Below, in pieces: positions 20,965-34,559 of a DNA stretch of 64,000 bases. The position numbers and the translations under genes were made by a program. Every line of letters begins with the position of its first letter. The first letter of the stretch is position 1. The stretch comes from Teichococcus wenyumeiae (GTDB taxonomy: Bacteria; Pseudomonadota; Alphaproteobacteria; Acetobacterales; Acetobacteraceae). The DNA lies in contig NZ_RFLX01000002.1 of NCBI RefSeq assembly GCF_003696345.1, forward strand, positions 124,001 through 188,000, in the 5' to 3' direction. The notes beneath the pieces are model-generated. The model made no database searches. It saw only the letters and a program-made list of their open reading frames with translations, and had not been told where the DNA came from.

Positions 20965-21975
20965 TCATGCCGGCAGCCACCCGGCGAGCTTCAGCACGAA
21001 GGCCGTCAGCACCAGCCACACCAGGCTGATCGGCAGGAAGACCTTCCAGCCCAGGCGCATCAACTGGTCATAGCGGTAGCGCGGGAAGGTCGCGCGCACC
21101 CAGACGAAGGTGAACATGCAGAGGCACACCTTCAGGATGAACCAGAGCGGCCCCGGCACCCAGTTGAAGGGCGCCATGTCCACCGGCGGCAGCCAGCCAC
21201 CCAGGAACAGGGTGGTCGTCATCGCCGACATCAGGAACATGTTGGCGTATTCGCCCAGGAAGAACAGGGCGTAGGTCATGGAGGAATATTCCACCATGAA
21301 GCCGGCCACCAGCTCGGACTCGCCTTCCGCCAGGTCGAAGGGCGGGCGGTTGGTCTCGGCCAGGGTCGAGATGAAGAAGATGATGAACATCGGGAAGAGC
21401 GGGATGAAGAACCACACCGTCTTCTGCGCCAGCACGATCTGCGTCAGGTTCAGCGAACCGACGCAGAGCAGCACCGTCACGATCACGAAGCCCATCGAGA
21501 CTTCGTAGGACACCATCTGCGCCGCCGAGCGCAGCGCGCCCAGGAAGGCATACTTCGAGTTCGACGCCCAGCCCGCGATGATGATGCCGTAGACACCCAG
21601 CGAGCTGATGGCGAAGAGGTAGAGAATGCCGACATTGATGTCGGCGATGGCCCAGCCCTCGTTCACCGGGATCACCGCCCAGGCGATCATCGCCAGGATG
21701 AAGGTGAGCATCGGCGCGAAGATGAACAGCGCCCGGTTGGCGCCGGAAGGAATGATCGTTTCCTTCATCAGCATCTTCGCGGCATCCGCGAAGGGCTGCA
21801 GCAGGCCGAAGGGCCCCACCACGTTGGGGCCGATGCGCATCTGCATTGCCGCCATGATCTTGCGCTCGGCATAGGTCATGTAGGCGACGGCGATCAGCAG
21901 CGGCACCAGCACCGCCAGGGTCTGGGCGACCGTGATGGCCAGGATGCCGATGGAGGAATTGAGGAAGGCTTCCAT
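20965..21975 (-). CDS. nuoH: NADH-quinone oxidoreductase subunit H
   Basis: A 336-residue membrane subunit of complex I that forms much of the quinone-binding chamber. Seen: [35 protein letters not shown], split around the conserved Arg, and the charged loop [27 protein letters not shown] with its clustered acidic residues. About eight transmembrane helices. It follows nuoG by 6 nt. Confidence 0.97.
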   Translation of the reverse strand: MEAFLNSSIGILAITVAQTLAVLVPLLIAVAYMTYAERKIMAAMQMRIGPNVVGPFGLLQPFADAAKMLMKETIIPSGANRALFIFAPMLTFILAMIAWAVIPVNEGWAIADINVGILYLFAISSLGVYGIIIAGWASNSKYAFLGALRSAAQMVSYEVSMGFVIVTVLLCVGSLNLTQIVLAQKTVWFFIPLFPMFIIFFISTLAETNRPPFDLAEGESELVAGFMVEYSSMTYALFFLGEYANMFLMSAMTTTLFLGGWLPPVDMAPFNWVPGPLWFILKVCLCMFTFVWVRATFPRYRYDQLMRLGWKVFLPISLVWLVLTAFVLKLAGWLPA

Positions 21976-21981
21976 CGGTCC

Positions 21982-24042
21982 TTACTCCGCCGCCTGCGCC
22001 AACGGGGGCGCGTTGTAGATGCGGCTGCACTCGGCCATCACCTCGGAGGCGCGGCTGATGCTGTCCGCCAGCCAGTAGTCGGTGATCGCCGGCTTGAAGG
22101 CCACATCGCTCAGGGTGCCGCCAGCCTGCGGGCCACGGGTATTCGTGACGCCACCGGCGATGCGGCCATCCACCAGCCCGAAGACCGGGTTGGCCGCGAC
22201 CATGCCGGCCCGGACGTCTTCCAGCGTGTTGAAGGGCAGGTCCACGCCCAGCGCCGCACCCGCCGCGCGGATGATGCGCCAGTCTTCCTTCGCCTCACCG
22301 GGCGGGAAGATGGCCAGGCGGCCGCGCTGCACGCGCCCCTCGGTGTTGACGTAGGTGCCTTCCTTCTCGGTGTAAGCCGCACCGGGCAGGATGACATCGG
22401 CGCGGGAGGCCGCGCGGTCGCCGTGATGGCCCTGGTAGACCACGAAGGTGCCGGGGGCGATAAAGCCGGGCTCGAACCCGTCCGCGCCCAGCAGCCACAG
22501 CGCATCCACGCCGCCGCTCAGCATGCCGGCCAGGTCCTGGCCGCCCTCGCCCGGCAGGAAGCCGGCATCGAGCGCGCCAACCTGCCCACCGAAGAGGTGC
22601 AGCATGTTGAAGCCGTTCCATTCCGGCGTCAGCGCGCCGACCTGATTGGCCAGCGCCCAGGCCGCCGCCAGCACCGCCGCGCCATCCTCGCGCGCCACCG
22701 CGCCACGGCCGAGGATGATCATCGGCCGCTTGGCCTCGGACAGCAGCTTGGCGAAGGCGTGGCTGCCGTCCAGCAGGGCGTTGAGGGCGGAAGCCCCCTC
22801 GCCCAGATGCTCGGCGTTATAGGTCAGCTCGATGTCGCGCGGGCCGATATGCGCCACCGCCAGCGTGCCGGAGGCCCACTTCTTGCGGATGCGGGCGTTC
22901 AGCACCGGCGCTTCCTTGCGCGGGTTGCTGCCGATGATCAGCAGCGCATCCGCCTCGTCGATCCCGGCGATGCCGGAATTGAACAGGTAGTGCTCGCGCC
23001 GCGTGCCGTCGATCCTGGCGCCGTCCTGGCGGCAGTCCAGGTTCCGCGAACCCAGGGCCGCCATCAGGGACTTCAGCGCGAAGGCGCTTTCGGCATCCAC
23101 CAGGTCGCCGGCCACGGCGCCGATGCGGTCGCCCGGCAGGCCCTTCAGCTTGGCGGCGATGTGCTCCAGCGCTTCCTGCCAGCTGGCCGGGCGCAGCTTG
23201 CCGTCCTGGCGGATCCAGGGGCGGTCCAGCCGCTTGCGCTTCAGGCCGTCGAAGGAGAAGCGGCCACGGTCGGCCATCCACTCCTCGTTCACGTCCTCAT
23301 TGGTGCGCGGCAGGATGCGCAGCACTTCCGGGCCACGGGTATCGACGCGGATATTCACGCCCTGCGCGTCCAGCACGTCGATGCTGTCGGCCGACCGCAG
23401 CTCCCAGGGCCGGGCCACAAAGGCATAGGGCCGGCTGGTCAGCGCGCCCACCGGGCAGACGTCGATCAGGTTGCCCGAAAGCTCCGTGGTCAGCGCCTTC
23501 TCGACATAGGTGCCGATCTGCATGTCCTCGCCGCGGCCCGTCGCGCCCAGCTCCGGCACGCCGGCGACCTCGGTCGCGAAGCGCACGCAGCGGGTGCACT
23601 GGATGCAGCGGGTCATGATCGTCTTGACCAGCGGGCCCAGGTACTTGTCCTTCACCGCCCGCTTGCCCTCGCGGTAGCGGCTGGCATCGCGGCCATAGGC
23701 CACAGCCTGGTCCTGCAGGTCGCACTCGCCGCCCTGGTCGCAGATCGGGCAATCCAGCGGGTGGTTGATCAGCAGGAATTCCATGACGTTGCGGCGGGCA
23801 TTCCGGACCATCGGGCTGTCCGTGAAGACCTTCATGCCGTCCGCCACCGGATAGGCGCAGGAAGCCACCGGCTTCGGCGCCTTCTCCACCTCGACGAGGC
23901 ACATGCGGCAGTTGCCGGCCACCGACAGCCGCTCATGATAGCAGAAGCGCGGAATTTCCTTGCCGGCGGCCTCGCAGGCCTGCAGCACGGAGGCGCCGTT
24001 GGGCACCTCCACCTCGATCCCGTCAATCGTTACCTTGGCCAT
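21982..24042 (-). CDS. nuoG: NADH-quinone oxidoreductase subunit G
   Basis: A 686-residue iron-sulfur subunit of the NADH-oxidising arm. The N-terminal 2Fe-2S ligands are C34, C45, C48 and C62; next come the His-containing motif and CPICDQGGECDLQDQ for the 4Fe-4S clusters, then CIQCTRCVRF. The rest resembles a molybdopterin oxidoreductase domain without cofactor. It is the mitochondrial-like length, shorter than the E. coli subunit (about 900). It follows nuoF by 4 nt. Confidence 0.96.
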   Translation of the reverse strand: MAKVTIDGIEVEVPNGASVLQACEAAGKEIPRFCYHERLSVAGNCRMCLVEVEKAPKPVASCAYPVADGMKVFTDSPMVRNARRNVMEFLLINHPLDCPICDQGGECDLQDQAVAYGRDASRYREGKRAVKDKYLGPLVKTIMTRCIQCTRCVRFATEVAGVPELGATGRGEDMQIGTYVEKALTTELSGNLIDVCPVGALTSRPYAFVARPWELRSADSIDVLDAQGVNIRVDTRGPEVLRILPRTNEDVNEEWMADRGRFSFDGLKRKRLDRPWIRQDGKLRPASWQEALEHIAAKLKGLPGDRIGAVAGDLVDAESAFALKSLMAALGSRNLDCRQDGARIDGTRREHYLFNSGIAGIDEADALLIIGSNPRKEAPVLNARIRKKWASGTLAVAHIGPRDIELTYNAEHLGEGASALNALLDGSHAFAKLLSEAKRPMIILGRGAVAREDGAAVLAAAWALANQVGALTPEWNGFNMLHLFGGQVGALDAGFLPGEGGQDLAGMLSGGVDALWLLGADGFEPGFIAPGTFVVYQGHHGDRAASRADVILPGAAYTEKEGTYVNTEGRVQRGRLAIFPPGEAKEDWRIIRAAGAALGVDLPFNTLEDVRAGMVAANPVFGLVDGRIAGGVTNTRGPQAGGTLSDVAFKPAITDYWLADSISRASEVMAECSRIYNAPPLAQAAE

Positions 24043-24046
24043 GGCG

Positions 24047-25357
24047 TTACTCCGCCGCCAGCGGCATGGCGCCGCCGGTCTTCTTCGCGTGGTAGGCCGC
24101 GATACGCTCTTCCATCATCGGCCGGAAGTGCCGGATCAGACCCTGCACCGGCCAGACGCCGCCATCGGCGAGGGCGCAGATGGTGTGGCCCTCGATCTGC
24201 CGCGTGACGCTTTCCAGCACGTCGATCTCGGCCACGTCCGCGCGCCCCTCGACCATGCGGTCCATCAGGCGCTTCTGCCAGCCCATGCCCTCGCGGCACG
24301 GGGTGCACTGGCCGCAGCTCTCATGCTTGTAGAACTGCGCCAGCCGCGCGATCGCCTTGATCAGGTCCGTGGACTTGTCCATGACGATGACGGCGGCGGT
24401 GCCGAGGCCCGACTTGTGCTCGCGCAGCGCATCGAAGTCCATCAGCACGTCGTCGCAGATGGATTTCGGCAGCAGCGGGGTCGAGGAACCACCGGGGATC
24501 ACGGCCAGCAGGTTGTCCCAGCCGCCGCGCACGCCACCGGCATAGCGCTCGATCAGCTCCCGCATCGGGATGCTCATCTCGGCTTCCACGTTGCAGGGCT
24601 TGTTCACATGGCCCTGGATGCAGAAGACCTTGGTGCCGCTGTTCTTCGGGCGGCCGAAGGAGGCGAACCAGGAGGCACCGCGGCGCAGGATCTCCGGCAC
24701 CACGGCGATGGTCTCGACATTGTTCACGGTCGTCGGGCAGCCGTAGAGGCCCACCGCCGCCGGGAAAGGCGGCTTCAGGCGGGGCATGCCCTTCTTGCCT
24801 TCGAGGCTCTCGATCAGCGCCGTTTCTTCGCCGCAGATATAGGCGCCCGCGCCGCGATGGACGTAGAGATCGAAATCCCAGCCCGTGCCGGCGGCGTTCT
24901 TGCCCAGCAGGCCGGCCTCATAGGCCTCGTCGATCGCGGCCTGCAGCACCACGTGCTCGTTGAAATACTCGCCGCGCACATAGATGTAGCCGGCATGGGC
25001 CCCCATGCCGACGCCCGCGATCAGGCAGCCCTCGATCAGCGTGTGCGGATCGTGGCGGATGATGTCGCGGTCCTTGCAGGTGCCGGGCTCCGACTCATCG
25101 CAGTTCACGACGAGGTAGGAAGGACGCCCGTCCGGCGAGGACTTGGGCATGAAGCTCCACTTCATGCCGGTCGGGAAGCCGGCGCCGCCACGGCCACGCA
25201 GGCCGGACTGCTTCAGCTCCTCGATGATCCAGTCCCGGCCCTTGGCGATGATCGCCGCCGTGCCGTCCCAGTTCCCGCGGCGCATCGCCTCCCTCAGGTT
25301 CCAGGGATGCAACCCGTAGAGGTTGGTGAAGATGCGGTCCTTGTCGCTCAGCGCCAT
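24047..25357 (-). CDS. nuoF: NADH-quinone oxidoreductase subunit F
   Basis: A 436-residue flavoprotein that oxidises NADH at the tip of complex I. The NADH/FMN site is seen in [16 protein letters not shown] and [14 protein letters not shown], with a second glycine-rich loop near [19 protein letters not shown]. The cluster N3 motif [12 protein letters not shown] holds three of its four cysteines. The length is standard. It follows nuoE by 2 nt. Confidence 0.97.
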   Translation of the reverse strand: MALSDKDRIFTNLYGLHPWNLREAMRRGNWDGTAAIIAKGRDWIIEELKQSGLRGRGGAGFPTGMKWSFMPKSSPDGRPSYLVVNCDESEPGTCKDRDIIRHDPHTLIEGCLIAGVGMGAHAGYIYVRGEYFNEHVVLQAAIDEAYEAGLLGKNAAGTGWDFDLYVHRGAGAYICGEETALIESLEGKKGMPRLKPPFPAAVGLYGCPTTVNNVETIAVVPEILRRGASWFASFGRPKNSGTKVFCIQGHVNKPCNVEAEMSIPMRELIERYAGGVRGGWDNLLAVIPGGSSTPLLPKSICDDVLMDFDALREHKSGLGTAAVIVMDKSTDLIKAIARLAQFYKHESCGQCTPCREGMGWQKRLMDRMVEGRADVAEIDVLESVTRQIEGHTICALADGGVWPVQGLIRHFRPMMEERIAAYHAKKTGGAMPLAAE

Positions 25358-25359
25358 GG

Positions 25360-26016
25360 TTACGCCTCCCCCTTCCGGCCAACCACGATGGCCGGTTCCT
25401 TCAACGGGATGTCCAGCAGCACGGTCGGGCCACCCTCCGGCGCGCTGGTCTGGCGCCCGATGGTGCTGCCCGGCTTCGGCCGCTCGCCACGCTTCAGGGA
25501 CTCGATCAGCTCGACGGTGCGGGCGTAATCGAGGTCCTCGTAGTAGTCGTCATCCACCTGCAGGATCGGCGCATTCACGCAGGCACCGAGGCATTCCACC
25601 TCGGAGAGCGTGAAGAGCCCGTCCTCGCTGGTGTCGCCATAGCCCTTGAGGTGGCCGGCATCCTTGCAGGCGCGCAGCACCTCGTCCGAGCCGCGCAGCC
25701 AGCAGGGCGTCGTGCCGCAGACCTGCAGATGGAAGCGGCCCATCGGCTTGGTGTTGAACATGAAATAGAAGGTGGCGACCTCGTAGACGCGGATCGGCGC
25801 CATGCCGAGCTTGACCGCCACCGCATCCATCGCCACGCGCGGCACCCAGGCGCTGCCGGTCAGGCGGCCCATCTGCTTCTGCGCGACATACAGCAGCGGG
25901 ATCACCGCGCTGGCCTGCTTCCCTTCCGGATAGCGGGCGATGATCTTGGCGATCTGCGCCTCACTCTCCGCATCGAAGGCGAAGTGGGTGACTTCCTGAT
26001 GATGCGGATCGCTCAC
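25360..26016 (-). CDS. nuoE: NADH-quinone oxidoreductase subunit E
   Basis: A 218-residue thioredoxin-fold subunit with the N1a 2Fe-2S cluster. Ligands are C100, C105, C142 and C146 (CGTTPC; ECLGAC). The GTG start at 26016 overlaps the nuoD stop by 4 nt (GTGA) and begins just before the conserved [19 protein letters not shown]; a longer frame into nuoD is not coding. The C-terminal 35 residues are a typical alphaproteobacterial extension. Confidence 0.95.
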   Translation of the reverse strand: MSDPHHQEVTHFAFDAESEAQIAKIIARYPEGKQASAVIPLLYVAQKQMGRLTGSAWVPRVAMDAVAVKLGMAPIRVYEVATFYFMFNTKPMGRFHLQVCGTTPCWLRGSDEVLRACKDAGHLKGYGDTSEDGLFTLSEVECLGACVNAPILQVDDDYYEDLDYARTVELIESLKRGERPKPGSTIGRQTSAPEGGPTVLLDIPLKEPAIVVGRKGEA

Positions 26017-27230
26017 CGGTCGATCTCTCCGAACACGATATCGAGGCTGCCGATGACGGACACGGCGTCGGCCAGCATGTGGCCCTTGGTCAGCACGTCC
26101 ATGGCCTGCAGATGCGCGAAGCCGGGCGCGCGGATCTTGCAGCGGTAAGGCTTGTTGGTGCCGTCGGCTACCAGGTAGCAGCCGAACTCGCCCTTGGGCG
26201 CTTCCACCACCGTGTAGGTGCTGCCTTCCGGCACGTGGTAGCCCTCGGTGTAGAGCTTGAAGTGATGAATCAGCGCTTCCATGGACCGCTTCATCTCGCC
26301 GCGCTTCGGCGGCGTGATCTTGTTGTCCTGGATTTTGACGGGCCCGCCCGGCATCTGCTGGATGCACTGGCGGATCATCTTGTGGCTCTCACGCATTTCC
26401 GCCACGCGGACAAGGTAGCGCTCGTAGCAGTCGCCATGGCTGCCGACCGGAATCTCGAAGTCGAGCTGGTCGTAGATGTCGTAGGGCTGGCTGCGGCGCA
26501 GGTCCCAGGCGGCGCCGGAGGCGCGCAGGCAGGGGCCGGAGAAGCCCCATTCCATCGCCTGTTCCGTCGTCATGATGCCGATATCGACCGTGCGCTGCTT
26601 GAAGATGCGGTTGCCCGTCAGCAGGCGCTCGATGTCATCGACAAACTTCGGAAACTGGTCCGCCCAGCGGGAGATCTTCTCCAGCAGGCCGGCCGGGATG
26701 TCCTTGGCCACGCCGCCCGGGCGCACGTAGTTGGCGTGGTAGTGCGAGCCGCTCGCCGCCTCGTAGATCTCGAGCAGGATTTCGCGCTGCTCGAAGCCCC
26801 AGAGCGACGGCGTGGTCGCGCCCACGTCCAGCGCATAGGTCGTGATGTTCAGGATGTGGTTCAGGATGCGGCTAATTTCCGCGAACATCACGCGGATGAA
26901 CTGGGCGCGGATCGGCGCCTCGATACCCAGCAGCCGCTCCGTAGCCAGCGCGAAGGCATGCTCCTGCGCCATCGGGGCCACGTAGTCGAGGCGGTCGAAA
27001 TACGGCAGCGCCTGCAGGTAGGTCTTGTACTCGATCAGCTTCTCGGTGCCACGGTGCAGCAGGCCGATATGCGGATCGGCACGCTCCACCACCTCACCCT
27101 TCAGTTCCAGGATCAGGCGCAGCACGCCATGCGCCGCCGGATGCTGCGGGCCGAAGTTGATCGTGTGGTTGTCGATCTCGACCGTACGCGTCTCGGTCGA
27201 GGCCGGCATCTCGTTGGTGCTCGCGCTCAT
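26013..27230 (-). CDS. nuoD: NADH-quinone oxidoreductase subunit D
   Basis: A 405-residue subunit lining the quinone site with NuoB and NuoH. Seen: [15 protein letters not shown] with the quinone-site histidine, [12 protein letters not shown], and the C-terminal VFGEIDR ending shared with NiFe-hydrogenase relatives. NuoC is a separate gene, not fused as in E. coli. The ATG overlaps the nuoC stop by 4 nt. A second in-frame Met at residue 8 is possible. Confidence 0.97.
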   Translation of the reverse strand: MSASTNEMPASTETRTVEIDNHTINFGPQHPAAHGVLRLILELKGEVVERADPHIGLLHRGTEKLIEYKTYLQALPYFDRLDYVAPMAQEHAFALATERLLGIEAPIRAQFIRVMFAEISRILNHILNITTYALDVGATTPSLWGFEQREILLEIYEAASGSHYHANYVRPGGVAKDIPAGLLEKISRWADQFPKFVDDIERLLTGNRIFKQRTVDIGIMTTEQAMEWGFSGPCLRASGAAWDLRRSQPYDIYDQLDFEIPVGSHGDCYERYLVRVAEMRESHKMIRQCIQQMPGGPVKIQDNKITPPKRGEMKRSMEALIHHFKLYTEGYHVPEGSTYTVVEAPKGEFGCYLVADGTNKPYRCKIRAPGFAHLQAMDVLTKGHMLADAVSVIGSLDIVFGEIDR

Positions 27231-27889
27231 TCGCTGGCGATCCGGTTCAGATGCACCTTCTCGTCGCCGGGCAGCGTGGTCATGCCTTCCCAGGGCGAGA
27301 GGAAATCGAAGTTGCGGAAATCCTGCTGCAGCTTGACGGGCTCATAGACCACCGCTTGCCGCTCGGGGTCGTAGCGGACCTCGACAAAGCCGGTCAGCGG
27401 GAAGTCCTTGCGCAGCGGATGCCCCTCGAAGCCGTAATCCGTCAGGATGCGGCGCAGGTCGCTCTGGCCCTCGAAGATGATGCCGTACATGTCCCAGGCC
27501 TCGCGCTCGTACCAGGTGGCGCAGGGCCAGATGGCGGAGACGCTGGGCACAGGCGTTTCGGCGTCGGTGGTGACGATCACCCGCACCCGGTGGTTCAGCG
27601 AGAGCGAGAGCAGGTTGTAGACCACCTCGAACCGCTCAGCCTGCGCCGGACGATCGACACCGCAAAGATCCACGCATTGCTCGAAGGCAAAGCGCGGATC
27701 GTCCCGCAGCATGGTCATCAGGGCCGGCAGCGCCTCGCGCGCGGCGAAGATCTCGGCTTCCGCCCCACGCTGCACGCGGCCGCGCGAGATGACGCCCTGC
27801 GGCACCGAGGCCTGGATATCGGCGACAAGCTGTTCCAGCGGCGAAAGCGGCGCGGGCTGGGCCACTTCAGTGGAAATGTCTTCAGCCAC
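27227..27889 (-). CDS. nuoC: NADH-quinone oxidoreductase subunit C
   Basis: A 220-residue peripheral subunit homologous to the mitochondrial 30-kDa protein. The signature [37 protein letters not shown], here spread around position 130-170, is intact, and [12 protein letters not shown] follows. The start at GTG 27889, 8 nt inside nuoB, has a GGGGAG ribosome site; a longer frame to 28051 is only an overlap with nuoB. Confidence 0.95.
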   Translation of the reverse strand: MAEDISTEVAQPAPLSPLEQLVADIQASVPQGVISRGRVQRGAEAEIFAAREALPALMTMLRDDPRFAFEQCVDLCGVDRPAQAERFEVVYNLLSLSLNHRVRVIVTTDAETPVPSVSAIWPCATWYEREAWDMYGIIFEGQSDLRRILTDYGFEGHPLRKDFPLTGFVEVRYDPERQAVVYEPVKLQQDFRNFDFLSPWEGMTTLPGDEKVHLNRIASE

Positions 27890-28439
27890 GGAGGATGCTC
27901 CCCGTCCGGCGGATCTTCTTCTGCAGCTGCATGATGCCGTAGACCAGCGCCTCGGCCGTGGGCGGGCAGCCTGGGACATAAACGTCCACCGGCACGATGC
28001 GGTCGCAACCGCGCACCACGCTGTAGCTGTAGTGATAATAGCCGCCGCCATTGGCGCAGCTGCCCATGGAGATGACGTAGCGCGGCTCGGCCATCTGGTC
28101 GTAGACCTTGCGCAGCGCGGGGGCCATCTTGTTGGTCAGCGTGCCAGCCACGATCATCACGTCCGACTGCCGCGGCGAGCCGCGCGGGATGACGCCGAAG
28201 CGGTCGAGGTCATAGCGCGCCATATAGGCGTGGATCATCGGCACCGCGCAGCAGGCCAGGCCGAAGGTCATCGGCCACAGGCTGCCCGTGCGCGCCCAGT
28301 TCACGATCTTGTCGATGTTGGCGACGACGAAGCCCTTGTCCTCGATCTCGCCGGTCACGCTGTTGATCACGGCGTCCTGCGCGGGGCCGGGCGGCAGGGC
28401 CTGCTGGTTCCACGCGACCTGATCATTGATGCTGTTCAT
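27882..28439 (-). CDS. nuoB: NADH-quinone oxidoreductase subunit B
   Basis: A 185-residue subunit carrying cluster N2, the last electron donor to quinone. Ligands C63-C64 (GLACCAVPM), C128 (GSCANGGG) and C158 ([11 protein letters not shown]) are all present. Length and spacing are standard; it follows nuoA by 6 nt. Confidence 0.98.
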   Translation of the reverse strand: MNSINDQVAWNQQALPPGPAQDAVINSVTGEIEDKGFVVANIDKIVNWARTGSLWPMTFGLACCAVPMIHAYMARYDLDRFGVIPRGSPRQSDVMIVAGTLTNKMAPALRKVYDQMAEPRYVISMGSCANGGGYYHYSYSVVRGCDRIVPVDVYVPGCPPTAEALVYGIMQLQKKIRRTGSILRG

Positions 28440-28445
28440 CGTGGC

Positions 28446-28814
28446 TTACTCCCAGTCCAGGGCGCCCTTGCGCCACTCATAGATGAAGCCCACCGTCAGC
28501 ACGCCGAGGAAACCCATCATGGACAGGAAGCCCGTCCAGCCGATCTGCCCCAGCGTCACCGCCCAGGGGAACAGGAAGGCCACTTCCAGGTCGAAGATGA
28601 TGAACAGGATCGCGACCAGGTAGAACCGCACGTCAAAGCGGTGACGCGTGTCCTCGAAAGGCTCGAAGCCGCATTCGTAGGTCGAGAGTTTCTCCGCATA
28701 GGGCTTCTGCCGCGCGGCCAGAATGCTGCCGCCCACCATCGCGATGGAAATGCCAGCCGCGATCGCCAGGAAGACCAGGATCGGGAAATAGTTCGCCAGC
28801 AGGGGCTGGGTCAT
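28446..28814 (-). CDS. nuoA: NADH-quinone oxidoreductase subunit A
   Basis: A 122-residue, three-helix membrane subunit of complex I and the first gene of the 14-gene nuo operon. The conserved loop [20 protein letters not shown] carries the key Cys. The start at 28814 gives the normal length; an upstream extension is not conserved. The 181 nt between it and the tRNA-Asp terminator should hold the operon promoter, but I could not identify convincing boxes; a GGGGCGG/CCGCCCC hairpin lies in it near 28912-28934. Confidence 0.96.
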   Translation of the reverse strand: MTQPLLANYFPILVFLAIAAGISIAMVGGSILAARQKPYAEKLSTYECGFEPFEDTRHRFDVRFYLVAILFIIFDLEVAFLFPWAVTLGQIGWTGFLSMMGFLGVLTVGFIYEWRKGALDWE

Positions 28815-28995
28815 GATGCATCCGTCCCTCGGGCCAGGGGGCCCATCAGGCCATGTGCAGGGGAGCGCATGGCCAAAATGCGCTGTCGGGTATCCCCGCA
28901 GCGCAACGTCGGGGCGGACATTACTCCCGCCCCGCTTCCTTCGCCATAGGCTGCGACGCATTGCGAAACATTGAAAAGCAGACAGGTGAAAGGCG

Positions 28996-29030
28996 AAAAG
29001 CGCCGCCCTGGAAACCCAGGGCAGCGCTTT
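28996..29030 (-). terminator. Rho-independent terminator after tRNA-Asp
   Basis: On the minus strand AAAGCGC..GCCCTGG, loop of 4, CCAGGGC..GCGCTTTT forms a stem of about 14 bp with one mismatch, ending in four Ts. It lies 16 nt past the tRNA-Asp 3' end and separates it from nuo. Confidence 0.75.
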
Positions 29031-29045
29031 CGAATTGCACCGCAG

Positions 29046-29122
<77 letters not shown>

Positions 29123-29138
29123 TTGCGGCGTGGAGGGG

Positions 29139-29167
29139 GAAATACGGCCCCTGCCCCACTCTGTCAA
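29139..29167 (-). promoter_or_regulatory. Promoter of tRNA-Asp
   Basis: On the minus strand a perfect TTGACA (29167-29162) is followed after 17 nt by TATTTC (29144-29139), 17 nt before the tRNA 5' end. The -35 and spacing fit the housekeeping sigma factor; the -10 is weak. Confidence 0.65.
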
Positions 29168-29214
29168 CGGACCTAAATCGCTTTTTTGCGAACGTTCCGC
29201 AGACGTATTCGGTA

Positions 29215-29286
29215 TGGGCGCTGAGGGATTCGAACCCCCGGCATCCTCGGTGTAAACGAGGCGCTCTACCGCTGAGCTAAGCGCCC
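29215..29286 (-). tRNA. tRNA-Val (anticodon TAC)
   Basis: A 72-nt cloverleaf on the minus strand: acceptor GGGCGCT paired with AGCGCCC, D arm GCTCAGCGGTAGAGC, anticodon stem CCTCG/CGAGG around TTTACAC giving TAC, T loop TTCGAAT. CCA is not encoded (TACC follows), so it must be added by the nucleotidyltransferase. It lies 11 nt after the HU stop and may be cotranscribed with it. Confidence 0.95.
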
Positions 29287-29297
29287 AAAACCCTTGG

Positions 29298-29570
29298 TCA
29301 GGCCACCTCGTCCTTCAGGCCCTTGCCAGGCTTGAAGCGCACCGTGGTGGTCGCTGCAATCTCGATTTCCTCGCCAGTGCGCGGATTGCGGCCCTTGCCT
29401 GCCTTGCGGCGCGAAATGGCAAAGGTACCGAAACCCACCAGGCGAACCTCTTCCTTGTTCTTCAAGGCCCCGGTGATGGCGTCGAAAACGGCGTCCAGCA
29501 CCTCGCTCGCGCGGGCCTTGGAGAGTTCACCGGTTTCGGCGACCACCGCCACCAGATCCTGCTTGTTCAC
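29298..29570 (-). CDS. hupB: HU family DNA-binding protein
   Basis: A 90-residue histone-like protein that binds and bends DNA in the nucleoid. It starts MNKQDLVAVVAE and has the DNA-intercalating arm GRNPRTGEEIEIAATTTVRFKPGK-type sequence, here at residues 61-83. The start is GTG with an AAGGGA ribosome site. It lies between lon and tRNA-Val, the usual place for this gene in alphaproteobacteria (lon-hupB-tRNA-nuo). HU-alpha and HU-beta naming is uncertain. Confidence 0.95.
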   Translation of the reverse strand: MNKQDLVAVVAETGELSKARASEVLDAVFDAITGALKNKEEVRLVGFGTFAISRRKAGKGRNPRTGEEIEIAATTTVRFKPGKGLKDEVA

Positions 29571-29704
29571 TGGGCTATCCCTTACCGTGTCGCGGCGAAC
29601 CGTCAGGCTCGCGTTGGGCCGACACTAGGCAGCGGGATTTTGCCGCGTCAACGCCAGGCTATGGCGGGCCTGGAATTCTGCGAGGCTTTGGCGCGGAAGC
29701 CACA

Positions 29705-29729
29705 CCGGGGCGGGATGAACCCGCCCCGG
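29705..29729. terminator. Hairpin just after lon
   Basis: CCGGGGCGGG, loop ATGAA, CCCGCCCCGG: a perfect 10-bp stem starting 10 nt beyond the lon stop. No T run follows on the minus strand, so termination may be weak or Rho-assisted. Confidence 0.5.
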
Positions 29730-29738
29730 CGCAGAGGA

Positions 29739-32153
<2,415 letters not shown>

Positions 32154-32230
32154 TGGGGACCTCACTCAGGACAGTCGGCACGGGGTCGCCCGGTTTCGGC
32201 ACGGCCCCGTCGCCACGGGTTCTTCCGGGA

Positions 32231-32259
32231 GATGGGGCCGGTGACCGCGCAGGGCAAGC
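32231..32259 (-). promoter_or_regulatory. Candidate heat-shock (sigma-32) promoter of lon
   Basis: On the minus strand CTTG is followed after 18 nt by CCCATCT, ending about 78 nt before the lon start. This resembles the sigma-32 consensus of E. coli (CCCATnT) and the alphaproteobacterial CTTG-N17/18-CYTATnT with one mismatch. Function is inferred from the match and from lon being a classical heat-shock gene. Confidence 0.5.
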
Positions 32260-32299
32260 CATCGCTGGCCAGCCCTGCGCCGGACGCCGGAACCCCGGC

Positions 32300-33556
<1,257 letters not shown>

Positions 33557-33609
33557 GAACGCTCCTGACCCGCCGGGGAAGGATCGGCGGACCTACACGG
33601 GACTGTAGC

Positions 33610-33673
33610 CCCCCTGTCATCCAGGGGGAAGTGGAGCGGCCACCGGCCGGCCCGTGCCGGGCCGGTGGCCGCT
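33610..33673. terminator. Two hairpins between clpP and clpX
   Basis: A perfect 14-bp stem (33635-33648 with 33660-33673) begins 3 nt after the clpP stop, and a second 7-bp stem CCCCCTG/CAGGGGG (33610-33628) follows. Neither is followed by Ts on the minus strand. They may attenuate clpX or protect the clpP message end. Confidence 0.5.
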
Positions 33674-33675
33674 GG

Positions 33676-34329
33676 TCAGGCCTTGGGGGCCTCGGCCGCC
33701 GGGGCCACGGCGGCCGGACGCTGCTCCACCACCTGGTCGATGAGGCCGAAAGCCCGGGCCTCCTCGGCGGAGAGGTAGGTATCGCGCTCCATGTTCCGCT
33801 CGATCTCCTCCAGCGGCTGGCCGGTGTGGTGCACGTAGATCTTGTTCAGGCGCTCGCGCGTCTTGAGGATCTCGCGCGCCTGGATGGCGATGTCGGTCGC
33901 CTGACCCTGGGCACCGCCGGAAGGCTGGTGGATCATCACCTGGCTGTTCGGAAGGGCGAAGCGCTTGCCCTTCTCGCCCGCCGTCAGCAGCAGGGAGCCG
34001 GCGGAGGCCGCCATGCCGAGGCAGACGGTGGAAACCGGGGCCCGGATGTACTGCATGGTGTCGTACATCGCGAGGCCGGCCGTCACCACGCCGCCGGGGC
34101 TGTTGATATAGAAGGCGATGTCCTTGCTGGGATTCTCGCTTTCCAGGAACAGCAGCTGGGCGCAGACCAGCGCCGAGACCTGATCGAAGATCGGCCCCGT
34201 CAGAAAGATGATCCGCTCCTTCAGCAGGCGCGAATAGATGTCGAAGGAACGCTCGCCCCGGGCCGTCTGCTCGATGACCATGGGAACCAGCGTGTTGTTG
34301 TAGACCTCGACCGGATCGCGGTCACGCAT
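33676..34329 (-). CDS. clpP: ATP-dependent Clp protease proteolytic subunit
   Basis: A 217-residue serine peptidase forming the double heptamer ring that works with ClpX. The catalytic triad is S109 (MAASAG), H134 (MIHQP) and D183 (ERDTYLS), spaced as in E. coli. The chosen start at 34329 follows a GGAGAGGA ribosome site; the frame extends further upstream without conserved residues. It is followed by clpX and lon, preceded by tig: the standard tig-clpP-clpX-lon order. Confidence 0.97.
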   Translation of the reverse strand: MRDRDPVEVYNNTLVPMVIEQTARGERSFDIYSRLLKERIIFLTGPIFDQVSALVCAQLLFLESENPSKDIAFYINSPGGVVTAGLAMYDTMQYIRAPVSTVCLGMAASAGSLLLTAGEKGKRFALPNSQVMIHQPSGGAQGQATDIAIQAREILKTRERLNKIYVHHTGQPLEEIERNMERDTYLSAEEARAFGLIDQVVEQRPAAVAPAAEAPKA

Positions 34330-34487
34330 GCGTCTATCCTCTCCCGGCGGCACCGGCACCGGGCCGCCCAGGTGCCCCTTGCCCCTGGCAGCCGCGCCGG
34401 TCCCCGCCGCCGTTACTCTAACCGTCAAGGGTTAACATGGGACAGCCAGCCCGGCGGGGAAAGAGGGGGGAGCCCCAGAAGTGACGA

Positions 34488-34519
34488 CGGGCCGGGAACG
34501 GTTTCCCGCCCCCGGCCCG
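34488..34519. terminator. Hairpin after tig
   Basis: CGGGCCGGG and CCCGGCCCG form a perfect 9-bp stem with a 14-nt loop, 40 nt past the tig stop in the 230-nt gap before clpP. No T run is present. The rest of the gap holds the clpP promoter region, with a TTGACG near 34420 but no clear -10 at the right spacing. Confidence 0.45.
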
Positions 34520-34559
34520 ATCGCCATGTCCTTCCCCGGCTGGGCCGGGGCCGCTCAGC

